Below are positions 37,220 to 49,317 of a stretch of DNA of 64,000 nt, piece by piece (position 1 is the first letter of the stretch; each line of letters opens with the position of its first letter). Source of the stretch: Candidatus Fermentithermobacillaceae bacterium (GTDB taxonomy: Bacteria; Bacillota; Sulfobacillia; Fermentithermobacillales; DUSS01); the NCBI GenBank assembly GCA_020725645.1, contig DYEQ01000031.1:62001-126000 (forward strand), in the 5' to 3' direction. The position numbers and the translations under genes are program-made. The notes beneath the pieces were generated by a model. That model saw nothing but the letters and a program-made list of their open reading frames with translations, ran no database searches and had not been told where the DNA came from.

Positions 37220-37693
37220 CTACTCGAATCGCCGTCTTCCTCGGGCCTCCCGTTCCATTTCCCTTCGGATGTCCCTTTCGCGAATAGCTTCCCGCTTATC
37301 GTGGGCTTTCTTGCCCTTACACAACCCCAGCTCTACCTTGGCCTTGCCATCCTTGAAGTAGATTGACAGGGGAATGAGAGTGTAACCACGCTGGTGGACT
37401 CTGGCAGCAAGTCTCCTGATTTCGTTTTTGTGCAGGAGCAGCCTCCGTGGTCTTAGCGGATCATGGTTAAACCGGGAAGCGGCCTCGTACTGGTCAATGT
37501 GGGCGTTCTTCAGGAAAACCTCGGTTCCTGAGACCTCGGCGTAACTATCTTGAAGGCTCGCCCGCCCCGCCCGCAGCGACTTGACTTCCGTACCGATGAG
37601 AGCTATCCCAGCTTCTATCGTTTCTTCGACGAAGTAATCGTGACGGGCTCTCCTGTTTTGAGCAACCACTCGAATACCTTTTTCACGGCCCAT
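37220..37693 (-). CDS. smpB: SsrA-binding protein SmpB
   Basis: [71 protein letters not shown]. Confidence 0.97.
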   Translation of the reverse strand: MGREKGIRVVAQNRRARHDYFVEETIEAGIALIGTEVKSLRAGRASLQDSYAEVSGTEVFLKNAHIDQYEAASRFNHDPLRPRRLLLHKNEIRRLAARVHQRGYTLIPLSIYFKDGKAKVELGLCKGKKAHDKREAIRERDIRREMEREARGRRRFE

Positions 37694-37736
37694 GAATTGT
37701 CACTCCTGCCTCTGTAAGTAGGCCGGTATTTCCCAA

Positions 37737-38288
37737 CTATAATCCCAGCTCCGTTGCGATCCCCTGCATCGCAGAAAGCGCGATGTCAATGAATTCGCGA
37801 AGGTCCAGTCCCAATTCGGAACAGGCCTTGATTGCATCCCGGTTCGCGCCTCTGGCGAAAGCTTTTTCGCCCATTCTGTGGAATACAAACTCGGTGTCGA
37901 TGGAAGCCAGCTTCTTTTCCGGAGATACCAGGGCAGAAGCCACTATCAAGCCGGTCAGCGGATCGACTGAGTAAAGCGCCTTGGCCATGGGCGTTTCCCT
38001 GGGCAAGCCGTGAGCTTCGTTATGAGCTTCCACGGCCTGGACGATCTCGCCGTCAAACCCCATCTCCCTCGCAATCTGTCCGGATCTCAGCGAGTGTTTC
38101 TGGGGATCATTCTTGGTCTCTTCGTAATCGATATCGTGGAGCAGGCCCGCGGCGCCCCACCTGTCCTCATCCTGCCTTAACCGCGCCGCGAGGGCCCTCA
38201 TAACCGCTTCTACCGCCAGGATGTGTTTGTACAGGTTCGGCGTCTTTACCATCTTCTTTACCTCAGCCAGAATCTCATCCCGAGTCAT
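37737..38288 (-). CDS. HD-domain (HDIG) phosphohydrolase
   Basis: HILAVEAVMRALAARLRQDEDRWGAAGLLHDIDYEETKNDPQKHS; MTRDEILAEVKK at 38288 is the likely start. Confidence 0.88.
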   Translation of the reverse strand: MTRDEILAEVKKMVKTPNLYKHILAVEAVMRALAARLRQDEDRWGAAGLLHDIDYEETKNDPQKHSLRSGQIAREMGFDGEIVQAVEAHNEAHGLPRETPMAKALYSVDPLTGLIVASALVSPEKKLASIDTEFVFHRMGEKAFARGANRDAIKACSELGLDLREFIDIALSAMQGIATELGL

Positions 38289-38444
38289 CAGCCAAAACCT
38301 CCAGTCAGAGAACATTAAAGGCGAACTCGTCGACCACCGAAGACTTGAGCCCGATAAGGATATCAGGCGGCGGTGGTACCTGACGCCCGCCACCGCCGCT
38401 CTGACTTAGGCACCTCAAGAATCTCCAACTCCGACGTCTGAGCT

Positions 38445-40478
38445 TCAGAGGAAAAGCGGAGCAAATATCAGCGAAACGATGCTCATGAGCTTTATGAGAA
38501 TATTAAGGGACGGACCCGCGGTATCTTTGCAGGGATCTCCAACCGTATCTCCCACAACCGCAGCCTGGTGTACCGGAGTTCCCTTGCCTCCAAGGTTGCC
38601 TGCTTCGATGTGCTTTTTGGCGTTGTCCCATGCGCCTCCCGCATTGGCCAGCATGATCGCAAGCAAAACTCCGGAAAGGAGCGCTCCGGCGAGAAGCCCC
38701 GCCAAAGCTTCCTTGCCCAGGACGAAACCGACGAAGACGGGGACGACCAGAGCCATGAGTCCGGGAACCATCATCTGACGAAGAGCGCCTTTCGTGGAGA
38801 TGTCAACGCATCTGGCGTAGTCAGGCCGAGCTTTCCCCTCCATCAAGCCGGTTATCTCCCGGAACTGCCTGCGTACTTCCTCTACCATGCTGGATGCGGC
38901 CTTGCCCACCGCTTCCATGGCCATGGAGGAAAACAGGAAGGGCAGCATACCGCCGATGAACAGGCCCCCGATGACGCGCGGGTCGAGAAGGTTGATGCCG
39001 GCAAGGCCGGCAGCCTGCGAATACGCCGAAAAGAGCGCCAGCGCCGTGAGGGCCGCCGAACCGATGGCGAATCCCTTGCCCAAAGCTGCCGTGGTGTTTC
39101 CCAGAGCGTCAAGAGTATTGGTGACGCTCCTCACATCCTCACCAAGGTGCGCCATCTCCGCAATACCCCCGGCGTTGTCCGCTATGGGTCCATACGCATC
39201 CACCGAGACCGTCATTCCGGTGGTAGAGAGCATCCCAACCGCAGCTAGAGCGATGCCGTAGAGCCCCCCGAAGCCCGATGCGTCGCCGAACCTATAAGCC
39301 ATGAGGCTAGCCAGCGCGATGATGATGAGGGGTACAGCTGTAGACTTCATCCCCACGGCGAGCCCGGCTATAACGTTGGTGGCCGGCCCGGTCTGGGATG
39401 CCTTCGCTATCCCCTTGACCGAACTGTAGTCCGCGGAAGTATATACCTCCGAAAGAAGCCCGATGAGCACACCGGCGAATACTCCGGAAAAAACGGACCA
39501 GAACAGGGTGTACTGCCCGGTGAGATAGCGGATTAAGAACAACGAACCCAAAAGTACCAGGACAGCTGCGGAGAAGGTACCGGCTCTCAGACTTGCAGCC
39601 GGATTTTTCCCCTCGCCGCGAACCATGAAGCTTCCCAGTATACATGCGACGATCCCAGCCGCCGCTATGACTAGGGGAAGAACTATCGCCGTAAGGGCGC
39701 TGGACTGGTCTCTCATCATGACGCCGATGGCCATCGCCGCCACTATCGAACCCACGTATGATTCGAACAAATCGGCGCCCATTCCGGCGACGTCGCCCAC
39801 GTTGTCCCCGACATTGTCAGCTATGACCGCCGGGTTCCTCGGGTCGTCTTCGGGGATCCCCGCTTCGACCTTGCCAACGAGATCGGCCCCTACATCGGCA
39901 GCTTTTGTGTAAATACCGCCACCCACTCTGGCGAACAAAGCTATCGAGCTTGCCCCCAGGGCAAAGCCGTTGACGATTCCAAAGGAAACGGGATCTGAAG
40001 GATCACCGAAGACGAGGTACGTAACCCCGAGACCGAACAGGCCGAGGCCCGCGACGGTCATTCCCATGACCGCACCGCCAGAAAAAGCTATCCTGAGGGC
40101 AGGACCCTGGCCTTTCCTGGCGGCTTCCGCGGTGCGAACGTTGGCCATGGTGGCCGTGCTCATCCCTATGTAGCCGGCGAGCGCCGACGCGATCGCCCCC
40201 CAAACAAAAGCAATGGCCGTTTCGGGGCGCATGATCTCAGGGGGAGTGAAGTAGCCCGCTATGAACACGACGATAGCTACGACGACGACGAAGTACACCA
40301 GTGAGCGGTACTCCCGGCCCAGGAAGGCCATGGCCCCTTCGTGGATGGCGCGGGCGATTTCCCGCATCTGGTTCGTACCTTCCGGGGATGCCTTGACCCT
40401 GCTACGAAGGAAAAGTGCGAACAAAAGCGACAGCGCTCCCGCCACGGGAGCGGCGAAAGTCCACGTGGAAAGAGACAC
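38445..40478 (-). CDS. hppA: Membrane-bound ion-pumping pyrophosphatase
   Basis: [95 protein letters not shown]. Confidence 0.97.
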   Translation of the reverse strand: MSLSTWTFAAPVAGALSLLFALFLRSRVKASPEGTNQMREIARAIHEGAMAFLGREYRSLVYFVVVVAIVVFIAGYFTPPEIMRPETAIAFVWGAIASALAGYIGMSTATMANVRTAEAARKGQGPALRIAFSGGAVMGMTVAGLGLFGLGVTYLVFGDPSDPVSFGIVNGFALGASSIALFARVGGGIYTKAADVGADLVGKVEAGIPEDDPRNPAVIADNVGDNVGDVAGMGADLFESYVGSIVAAMAIGVMMRDQSSALTAIVLPLVIAAAGIVACILGSFMVRGEGKNPAASLRAGTFSAAVLVLLGSLFLIRYLTGQYTLFWSVFSGVFAGVLIGLLSEVYTSADYSSVKGIAKASQTGPATNVIAGLAVGMKSTAVPLIIIALASLMAYRFGDASGFGGLYGIALAAVGMLSTTGMTVSVDAYGPIADNAGGIAEMAHLGEDVRSVTNTLDALGNTTAALGKGFAIGSAALTALALFSAYSQAAGLAGINLLDPRVIGGLFIGGMLPFLFSSMAMEAVGKAASSMVEEVRRQFREITGLMEGKARPDYARCVDISTKGALRQMMVPGLMALVVPVFVGFVLGKEALAGLLAGALLSGVLLAIMLANAGGAWDNAKKHIEAGNLGGKGTPVHQAAVVGDTVGDPCKDTAGPSLNILIKLMSIVSLIFAPLFL

Positions 40479-40490
40479 ATGTATCCCTCC

Positions 40491-40715
40491 TCAGCGAACT
40501 ACCGTCAGCAGCACGGTCACGAGCATAAACAACCCTGCGAGGTAAGGAGTGATCTTTGCGAGGGTCGCACTGATTCCTTTGCCTCTCCTTCCGAAGAGAA
40601 ACTCCGTGCCGCCTCCTATCGCCCCAAGACCCGCGCTCCTACCCGGCTGCAAGATGATTACAGCTATGAGTCCGAGGGCCAGAATGAACTGGATAACCAC
40701 CAGTGCCAGGCGCAT
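40491..40715 (-). CDS. secG: Protein translocase subunit SecG
   Basis: LALVVIQFILALGLIAVIILQPGRSAGLGAIGGGTEFLFGRRGKGISATLAKIT. Confidence 0.92.
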   Translation of the reverse strand: MRLALVVIQFILALGLIAVIILQPGRSAGLGAIGGGTEFLFGRRGKGISATLAKITPYLAGLFMLVTVLLTVVR

Positions 40716-40853
40716 GTCATCACCTCCGTTAGCTACGCTAATGACTGCGCTAAATCGTCACAAACAAGCGTAAATAGTAAACACCGTTCTCCATTTTAGC
40801 ACCGAAAAAGAGCCCGTTCCACCCGCAATGACCTGCACCCACGAGTGACCCGG

Positions 40854-42131
40854 TCAGCGCAAGCCCAGAAGGGTCACCGCCGTCCCCAGCGTCGCGCCGG
40901 CAGACAGCTCCTCTTCTATCCTGAGGAGTTGGTTGTATTTAGCCACCCGCTCCGTTCTGGCCGGGGCACCCGACTTGATTTGTCCCGCCCCGGTCGCGAC
41001 GGCCAGGTCAGCTATAAAGGTATCCTCGGTTTCGCCGGATCGGTGCGATATCATCCACCTCATACCGTGTAACCTGGCCACTTCGATGGCCTCCAGGGTT
41101 TCCGTGACGGTTCCCACCTGATTGACTTTGATGAGGACGGAGTTCGCCGCCTTCCTGGCGATACCTTCCAGGATCCTTTCCTTTGAGGTCACGAAGAGGT
41201 CGTCCCCGATGACCTGTATTCTTGCGCCCAGTTCCTCGTTGAGATGCCGCCAGCCTTCCCAGTCGTCTTCGGAAAGCCCGTCCTCAATCGACACCACCGG
41301 GAACTTCGAAACCCAGCCGGCGTATTTACGCACGAGGTCCGCGGCGTCTCCTTCCCAGCCCTCACCCTCTAAGCGATATCCCCCGTCTTTGTAGAACTCC
41401 GACGCAGCAGCGTCGATGGCGAGGTAAACGTGCTCCCCAGGCCGGTACCCAGCTTCTTCGATAGCTTTGGTCAGAAGCTCCAGAGCCTCCTGGTTGGACC
41501 CGAGCCTCGGAGCGAAGCCGCCTTCGTCGCCCACGGCGGTGGAATACCCTTTTTCTTTCAGGACATTTTTCAAACTGTGGTACACTTCCGAGCCCATCCT
41601 GAGGGCCTCGGAAAACGAGGCGGCGCCCGCCGGGACTATCATGAATTCCTGGATGTCCAGGTTATTGTCCGCGTGTTTTCCGCCATTTAAGACGTTCATA
41701 AAGGGAACGGGAAGCATTCTCGCAATTCCACCCAGATATCTGTACAGGGAAAGGCCGTGAGATAGAGCTTCAGCTCGGGCCACCGCCATGGATACACCAA
41801 GCATCGCGTTAGCTCCCAGCCTGGACTTGTTTTTCGTTCCGTCCAGTTCAATGAGACGCTGATCTACTTCCGCCTGGTTCTCCCCGTCCATCCCCACGAT
41901 CGCGGGGGCGATGATTTCCTCGACGTTGTGCACCGCCTTTAGCACGCTCATCCCCCGGTATTCCTTCCCTTTGTCCCGGAGCTCCAGAGCTTCGTGGGCG
42001 CCAGTGCTCGCGCCCGACGGCACGGCGCTCCTTCCCACCGAACCGTCGGAAAGGTATACCTCCACCTCCAGGGTGGGATTGCCCCTGGAATCCAGGATCT
42101 GCCTGGCCTTTACGTTGACAATGGTGGACAT
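40854..42131 (-). CDS. eno: Enolase
   Basis: [53 protein letters not shown]. Confidence 0.98.
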   Translation of the reverse strand: MSTIVNVKARQILDSRGNPTLEVEVYLSDGSVGRSAVPSGASTGAHEALELRDKGKEYRGMSVLKAVHNVEEIIAPAIVGMDGENQAEVDQRLIELDGTKNKSRLGANAMLGVSMAVARAEALSHGLSLYRYLGGIARMLPVPFMNVLNGGKHADNNLDIQEFMIVPAGAASFSEALRMGSEVYHSLKNVLKEKGYSTAVGDEGGFAPRLGSNQEALELLTKAIEEAGYRPGEHVYLAIDAAASEFYKDGGYRLEGEGWEGDAADLVRKYAGWVSKFPVVSIEDGLSEDDWEGWRHLNEELGARIQVIGDDLFVTSKERILEGIARKAANSVLIKVNQVGTVTETLEAIEVARLHGMRWMISHRSGETEDTFIADLAVATGAGQIKSGAPARTERVAKYNQLLRIEEELSAGATLGTAVTLLGLR

Positions 42132-42191
42132 GACCGTAACCTCCTTAATATGCTGGGATGCCGGGTTAGCATACTTCTCGTCCCATCCTAT

Positions 42192-43715
42192 CTAAACCTC
42201 AAGCAAAGATCGCCGGTCCATCTCCGGCGGGAGTCGAAGTCCCATGAGCTCGAGCACGGTTGGCGCCACATCCGACAGTATCCCTTCGCGCAACTTCCGG
42301 TCCTTATATTCGTCCCCCACCAGGATACACGGTACCGGATTATCCGTATGGTAGGTGTGGGCCCCGCCTTCCCGCAGTTCCTCGATGTTTCCGTGATCGG
42401 CCACGACCAGGGATATCCCTCCAACTTCCTTTACTTTGGCGACGAGCCGGCCAAGGCAGTCGTCCACCGCCCGGATGGCCTTGACAGCTGCGTCGAAAAC
42501 CCCCGTATGGCCCACCATGTCGGGATTGGCGTAGTTGAGGAGGATGAAGTCGTAAAGCCCTTGCCCCACCCTTTTCATCGCTTCGTCAGTGACCTCGTAC
42601 ACACTCATCTCCGGTTTCAAATCGTACGTAGCTACTTTGGGTGAGGGGATGAGGCACCTGTCCTCGCCGGGAAAAGCTTCCTCCTTCTTCCCGCTGAAGA
42701 AGAAGGTCACATGGGCGTACTTCTCCGTTTCCGCTATCCTGAGCTGTCTTTTCCCCGCTTTGGAGACCACTTCGCCGCAGGTGTTTTTCAGGATAAGGGG
42801 AGGAAAGGCGTATTTCATGTCCAGGTCTTCTTCGTAGCGCAGCATGGCCACGAACTCGACGTCAAGTCTTTTCCCTCGGGAAAAACCCCCGAAGGATTCG
42901 TCGCAAAAAGCGTGAGATATTTGTCGCGCCCTGTCCGCTCTGAAGTTGAAGAATATCACGGAGTGCCCGTCTTCGATCCTGGCCACGGGGTCGCCTTTCT
43001 TGTCTAAAATGACGGTGGGGCTGACGAATTCGTCCGTCTCATCCCGGCTGTATGCTATCTCCAAAGCTTCTTTCGCGCTCTTTGCCGTCCGGCCTTCTGC
43101 CCGGGTGAGCGCGCGGTACGCCTTTTCTGTCCTATCCCACCTCTTATCCCTGTCCATGGCCCAGTACCGGCCCATTATCGAAGCTACCTTGCCCATACCG
43201 GTCTCCTGGATTTTACGCTCAAGCCTATCCAGATAGACCTCGGCGCTTTTGGGCGGGACATCTCTTCCGTCCAGGAAAGCGTGGATGAAGACGTTCTTTT
43301 TTCCCCGCTCCTTGGCCATTTTCAAGAGCGCATACAGATGCTCCTCGTGACTGTGAACGCCACCGTCCGATACAAGACCCATCAGGTGAAGAGGTCTCTC
43401 CGGGCCGCCTTCCATGGCCGAGACCAAAGCTGGGTTGGAGAAGAAAGACCCGTCGTCGATGGCCCGGAATACCCTGACGAGGTCCTGGTATACTATGTGC
43501 CCGGCACCCATGTTGAGGTGACCGACGTTGGAGTCGCCCATTTGCCCCGGCATGAGGCCCACAGCTTCTCCTGAAGCTAAAAGGGTGGTGTAAGGATAGG
43601 TACGCTTCAACGCATTGAGGTTTTCGGGATTTGCCTTGGCTACGGCGGTCCCGGTTTCGTCCCTGGGTAATCCCCAGCCGTCCAGGACGATGAGAACCAC
43701 AGGTCTTTTGGGCAA
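42192..43715 (-). CDS. gpmI: 2,3-bisphosphoglycerate-independent phosphoglycerate mutase
   Basis: VVLIVLDGWGLPRDETGTAVAKANPENLNALKRTYPYTTLLASGEAVGLMPGQMGDSNVGHLNMGAG. Confidence 0.97.
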   Translation of the reverse strand: MPKRPVVLIVLDGWGLPRDETGTAVAKANPENLNALKRTYPYTTLLASGEAVGLMPGQMGDSNVGHLNMGAGHIVYQDLVRVFRAIDDGSFFSNPALVSAMEGGPERPLHLMGLVSDGGVHSHEEHLYALLKMAKERGKKNVFIHAFLDGRDVPPKSAEVYLDRLERKIQETGMGKVASIMGRYWAMDRDKRWDRTEKAYRALTRAEGRTAKSAKEALEIAYSRDETDEFVSPTVILDKKGDPVARIEDGHSVIFFNFRADRARQISHAFCDESFGGFSRGKRLDVEFVAMLRYEEDLDMKYAFPPLILKNTCGEVVSKAGKRQLRIAETEKYAHVTFFFSGKKEEAFPGEDRCLIPSPKVATYDLKPEMSVYEVTDEAMKRVGQGLYDFILLNYANPDMVGHTGVFDAAVKAIRAVDDCLGRLVAKVKEVGGISLVVADHGNIEELREGGAHTYHTDNPVPCILVGDEYKDRKLREGILSDVAPTVLELMGLRLPPEMDRRSLLEV

Positions 43716-43718
43716 CGC

Positions 43719-44540
43719 TTAGTCCTCCGTTTTCGGCAATGGTTTCTTCCTTATGGTTTCGCGGATGATGCGGGAGAACGCCGCAGGGTCCAAGCTTTTT
43801 CCGCCCACCAGCGTCCCGTCGATGGAGGGACGGGCCATGAAGCCGCCGACGTTTTCCGGGGTGACGCTCCCCCCGTATAGGACGCGGATCTTCGAACCGG
43901 CACCTTCGCCCATAACCTGGTCTACGACCGACCTAATGAGCAAGGAAACTTCCTCCGCGTCTTCGGGCTGGGCCTCCCTGCCCGTACCGATGGCCCACAC
44001 CGGCTCGTAAGCTACGACCAAGCGCCCGGCCTCTTCCGGAGAAACCAGAGCGAGACCCTGTCTCACCTGACGGGATACCCTTTCCGGCGTAGTCCCAGCT
44101 TCCCGCTCATCGAGAGTTTCCCCCACGCACACTATGGGCAACAGTCCTTGGTCCAAAGCAGCCCTGGTCTTCTTCGCAACGATTTCGTCGGTCTCACCCC
44201 AGCCGGTCCTGCGCTCGGAGTGGCCGAGTATCACATAGGTACCTCCCGCCGCCTTCACCATTTCTCCGGAGATCTCGCCGGTGAACGCACCTTTTCTTTC
44301 CCAGTGGATGTTCTGCGCCCCCGAGAGTATGCCCGTTCCGGCTAGGGCAGCGGACACCGCCGCGAGAGCGGGAGCTGGGGGAGCTATTACCACTTCCGGC
44401 CATGTCTGCGGAGGCACCGACCCTTTGACGGTTATTTCCTCCAGGATTTCGGCTACGAGCGCCCCTATGTAAAACAGCGCTTCATCGATGGTTTTATTCA
44501 TTTTCCAGTTAGCTACAATCAGAGGTCTCCGCATCCTCAC
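43719..44540 (-). CDS. tpiA: Triosephosphate isomerase
   Basis: MRRPLIVANWKMNKT, YVILGHSERR, VAYEPVWAIGTG, VLYGGSVTPEN. Confidence 0.97.
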   Translation of the reverse strand: MRMRRPLIVANWKMNKTIDEALFYIGALVAEILEEITVKGSVPPQTWPEVVIAPPAPALAAVSAALAGTGILSGAQNIHWERKGAFTGEISGEMVKAAGGTYVILGHSERRTGWGETDEIVAKKTRAALDQGLLPIVCVGETLDEREAGTTPERVSRQVRQGLALVSPEEAGRLVVAYEPVWAIGTGREAQPEDAEEVSLLIRSVVDQVMGEGAGSKIRVLYGGSVTPENVGGFMARPSIDGTLVGGKSLDPAAFSRIIRETIRKKPLPKTED

Positions 44541-44592
44541 CCTTCCCCTTTAGGGCCGGGGGCCACCCGGACGGTGCTCCCGAACCCTCTTT

Positions 44593-45771
44593 TCATCCTT
44601 CCAGTATCTTAACGCCCGGAAGCTCTTTACCTTCGAGAAACTCCAAGGATGCACCGCCTCCCGTCGATACGTGACCGATTTTCGAAGAGAGGCCCGCCAT
44701 TTCCAGCGCAGCTACCGAATCTCCGCCTCCCACGACGGTAAAACCGTTTACGTCCGCCACCGCCGCGGCGATCTCGAGCGTTCCTCCGCGGAACGGTTCT
44801 ACCTCGAACACTCCCATGGGCCCGTTCCAGAAAACGGTTCTGGCCTGCCCGATCTTGGTCGAGAAGAGCTTCCGCGTCCGGGGTCCGATGTCCAGAGCCA
44901 TCATATCGCCGGGGATCTGGTCTTTGGGGACCACGCGAGGAGGTTCGCCAACTTTAGGCGCGGCGGCGATTACGAGATCTTCCGGCAGCAGGAGATCCTT
45001 GCCCTTCTTCGCAGCTTCGGCCATTATCTCCCCGGCCACCGAAACGAAATCCGGCTCGCTGAGGGACTTACCCACCCCCAATCCCTGGGCCAGGAGAAAT
45101 GTGTTGGCCATGCCTCCCCCGATGAGGAGCGCGTCCACCCTGTCGAGGAAATTTCTGAGCACTCCGATCTTGTCCGAGACCTTGGCGCCTCCGATCACAG
45201 CTACGAACGGCCTTTCCGGGCTCTCCAGGAGCTTTTTCAGAGACTCGATCTCCTTTTTCATGAGAAAGCCGGCATAGGCGGGAATGTAGCGAGCTATCCC
45301 TTCGGTCGAGGCGTGCGCCCTGTGAGCTGTGCCGAACGCGTCGTTTACGTAAACATCGGCCAGGCCGGCGAGCTCCTTCGCAAACTCGGGGTCGTTCTCT
45401 TCTTCCTCGGAATGAAAGCGCAGGTTCTCGAGGAGAAGCACTTCACCCGGGCGAAGTGCCTTCGCCATGCTCTTGACCTCGTCGCCGGTGCAGTCCGGCG
45501 CCATCTTAACCGGTCGTGCTAGGAGATTCTCAAGGGTTCGAGCTACAGGCCTGAGGCTCATTTCCGGGACCACCTTGCCCTTGGGCCTGCCCAGATGAGA
45601 TGCGAGGATCAAAGCGGCGCCCCGGTCCAGGAGGTATCTCAGGGTGGGAAGGGAAGCCCGGATACGCGTATCGTCGCGGATGTTCCCGTTTTCATCCAGG
45701 GGTACGTTGTAATCCACCCTTACGAACACGCGCTTTCCTTTTACGTCCAAACCCTCAATGGTTCGCAACAT
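44593..45771 (-). CDS. pgk: Phosphoglycerate kinase
   Basis: KRVFVRVDYNVPLDENGNI, LILASHLGRPKG, AVIGGAKVSDKI, STGGGASLEFLEGKELPG. Confidence 0.98.
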   Translation of the reverse strand: MLRTIEGLDVKGKRVFVRVDYNVPLDENGNIRDDTRIRASLPTLRYLLDRGAALILASHLGRPKGKVVPEMSLRPVARTLENLLARPVKMAPDCTGDEVKSMAKALRPGEVLLLENLRFHSEEEENDPEFAKELAGLADVYVNDAFGTAHRAHASTEGIARYIPAYAGFLMKKEIESLKKLLESPERPFVAVIGGAKVSDKIGVLRNFLDRVDALLIGGGMANTFLLAQGLGVGKSLSEPDFVSVAGEIMAEAAKKGKDLLLPEDLVIAAAPKVGEPPRVVPKDQIPGDMMALDIGPRTRKLFSTKIGQARTVFWNGPMGVFEVEPFRGGTLEIAAAVADVNGFTVVGGGDSVAALEMAGLSSKIGHVSTGGGASLEFLEGKELPGVKILEG

Positions 45772-45809
45772 AACGGCCCCTCGCTTTCCGTGGAATGGGA
45801 TGGAACCTG

Positions 45810-46916
<1,107 letters not shown>

Positions 46917-48275
46917 TTACTCTTGCCTTCGCCGTCTGGCCGATGGGGGAATCCCAAGCATCTCGCGGTATTTCGCTACGGTTCTTCGGGAAACCTTGAT
47001 ACCCTTCCTTTTGAGGACGTCGGTAATCTCCATATCCGAGAGGGGCTTCTTCGGGTCTTCTTGTTTCACTAATACCTGAATCATACGCCTTACCGAATCG
47101 GACGACACCGGTACATCGGAACTAACCTTGTTTGCGAAAAACACCTTGGCAGGAACTACTCCGAACGGGGTGTCCACGTACTTCCCGGACACCGCCCGGC
47201 TCACGGTGGACTGGTGAATTCCGAGTTCCTCCGCTATATCCTTGAGGGTCATCGGCTTTATCTGTCCGAAACCTCGCTCGAAGAATTCCCGCTGGAGCCT
47301 GACGATGGTTTCCATCACCCTGATCACCGTTCTCCTGCGCTGCTCGATGCTGCGTAGGAGGTTGAGAGCTTCTTTGAGCTTACGCCTGAGAAAAGCGTGG
47401 GTTTCGGGGCAATCCCGGTACTTAAGTAGTCTCCTGTACACCGGGTTCCAGAAGACCCTGGGCAGGTCCTGATCGTTGACGATGACCACGAAGTCGGCAC
47501 CGACTTTTCTTACGGTGATGTCCGGACGGATGTAGGTAATCTCTCCGCCAGAAACCCTTGCGCCGGGCTTGGGGTCCAGACCGGATATGATCTCTCTGGC
47601 TCGGTCCACTTCTTCAAGGCAAACCCCGAGCTTTTTCGCGATCTTCTGCCGCCTACCGGCGGCCAGATCCTCGAGATGAAACTGGACGATGGCCCGGACC
47701 ACACGATCTTGAATGCCCATGGCATCCAGCTGGAGCGCAAGACACTCCCTCAGGTCCCTGGCACCTACCCCGGGAGGATCAAACGTCTGCACCGCTCGAA
47801 GAACCCGTTGCACCATCTTGATCCCGGCACCGGTGGCCCGGGCGAGTTCCTCGAGATCCGCTCTGAGATAGCCGTTATTGTCGATGTTGCCTATGATGTA
47901 TTCGCCGACAGCCCTTTCGCGGGGAGATAAATCCGAAAGACCCAGTTGAACCGCAAGGTGATCTCTGAGAGTTATCTCGTTTGGAGCGTAAGTCTCATAC
48001 GCTCGGGACTCCCTTTCCTCCCGAACCTCGAATGCCGGTTCGTTGAAACCCAGATATTCCGCCCATTCTTCCAGCTCGTCCTTTTCCCGCTCACCGGGCA
48101 GTTCCTCGGGGAGCTCTTCAACTATTTCCAGCAGCGGGTTTTCCTCAACTTGCTGGCGTATGAGGGACGCGAGCTCCTGAGTGTTCATCTGCAGGATAGC
48201 TATAGCTTGCCTGAGCTCGGGCGTCATAACCAGTTTCTGAGTTTGAGTGAACTCCAAACTGTATCCGGCCTTCAT
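46917..48275 (-). CDS. rpoN: RNA polymerase sigma-54 factor
   Basis: N-terminal Q/L-rich activator region (QKLVMTPELRQAIAILQMNTQELASLI), HTH ...IAEELGIHQSTVSRAVSGKYV, near-canonical RpoN box SRRTVAKYREMLGIP. Confidence 0.96.
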   Translation of the reverse strand: MKAGYSLEFTQTQKLVMTPELRQAIAILQMNTQELASLIRQQVEENPLLEIVEELPEELPGEREKDELEEWAEYLGFNEPAFEVREERESRAYETYAPNEITLRDHLAVQLGLSDLSPRERAVGEYIIGNIDNNGYLRADLEELARATGAGIKMVQRVLRAVQTFDPPGVGARDLRECLALQLDAMGIQDRVVRAIVQFHLEDLAAGRRQKIAKKLGVCLEEVDRAREIISGLDPKPGARVSGGEITYIRPDITVRKVGADFVVIVNDQDLPRVFWNPVYRRLLKYRDCPETHAFLRRKLKEALNLLRSIEQRRRTVIRVMETIVRLQREFFERGFGQIKPMTLKDIAEELGIHQSTVSRAVSGKYVDTPFGVVPAKVFFANKVSSDVPVSSDSVRRMIQVLVKQEDPKKPLSDMEITDVLKRKGIKVSRRTVAKYREMLGIPPSARRRRQE

Positions 48276-48336
48276 ACTCCTCTCCCCATAGATACTATTT
48301 AGAGAGGCATGGACCGTTTTCCTATCGGGCCAAGCG

Positions 48337-49317
48337 TCACAAGCTCATTTTTCTGGTGGTAATATCTACCCTGTGAACGAGTATCCCTGTCAGATACTCG
48401 AGACCCTCCTTTATCCGCTTTTGCACCGCGGCCATGACTTCAAAAGGCCGGTAAGGATAGGCGACCACGATTTCCACGTCGACTATTGCCCCCTCCGGCG
48501 TCGGGAGAACCAGTACCCTCGGCTGCCTCACCACGCCTTCCACTTCCCGGCAGATTCTTGCCGCTATGGCCATCAAAACCGAGTCGGAGATAAAGAACTT
48601 TCCATAGGAGCTCCAGGTGGGCCTCACCACCGATTTCTCTACGTAAACCGGCTTTTTCCCTCGAGAAAGGATGAACATTTCGACGGGATCCACCAGATAC
48701 CCTGAAAAGGTTTTCTTCACCTCAAAAGTAGGCGCCGGGATTACATGTTTTCCCTCAGTTCTTCTGGTGAGAAGTGCTCTCGTGATCTCCTCGGGAGTGG
48801 AAAGCTCGGCGATGTCCAGGTACTCAGAGGGCATCGGAAGGCTGAGCCGCTTACAGATCCGCTCAACCATAGCTTTGGACGTTCCCAGCACCAGGATGCG
48901 CTTGGGCTCGAGCTCGGAAAGAGCTTGCTTGACCTCGAGCGCATGCACGGGGTCGGAGAAAATCGCCCTTCTTACGGCTGCAGGTCTGTTCTCCTCTCTT
49001 TTTGAAGAGTGACCGGCCACGATTCTCGACCCGGATATCAGAAGTCCGTCGTCGATCACGGCGTCGATCTCGAGCTCTTGGGCTATAGCTTGAGCTTTAT
49101 GGGATTTCCCCGTACCGGCCGGACCCACCAGCGCTACAACGCTGGTTGCCCCGTTGCCCGGCCCGGGGTCTAACCGTTCTTCGGTTTCAACCAAGGCGCC
49201 CGGAACCCCCTTTTCTCGCTGGTCTCGGGAAGTCGAATCCCCTCGGGCGGCTTGGTTTCCTCCCGTACTAAAGAAGAAACCAAGTTCACGCAAGATCTTT
49301 CCTCCTCGGTCCTGCAC
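48337..49317 (-). CDS. P-loop ATPase fused to an Asp23/Gls24-like C-terminal domain
   Basis: VVALVGPAGTGKSHKAQAIA Walker A; C-terminus VSDSVLMAIAARICREVEGVV...PYRPFEVMAAVQKRIKEGLEYLTGILVHRVDITTR. First ~50 codons overlap the upstream TPR gene, so the true start may be downstream. Confidence 0.75.
   Translation of the reverse strand: MQDRGGKILRELGFFFSTGGNQAARGDSTSRDQREKGVPGALVETEERLDPGPGNGATSVVALVGPAGTGKSHKAQAIAQELEIDAVIDDGLLISGSRIVAGHSSKREENRPAAVRRAIFSDPVHALEVKQALSELEPKRILVLGTSKAMVERICKRLSLPMPSEYLDIAELSTPEEITRALLTRRTEGKHVIPAPTFEVKKTFSGYLVDPVEMFILSRGKKPVYVEKSVVRPTWSSYGKFFISDSVLMAIAARICREVEGVVRQPRVLVLPTPEGAIVDVEIVVAYPYRPFEVMAAVQKRIKEGLEYLTGILVHRVDITTRKMSL

Noticed and set aside
38568-39248. 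226-aa plus-strand ORF
   Set aside because: Antisense to hppA, a highly conserved gene; product of high-GC reverse frames.
44671-45522. 283-aa plus-strand ORF
   Set aside because: Antisense to pgk with no domain-like features.
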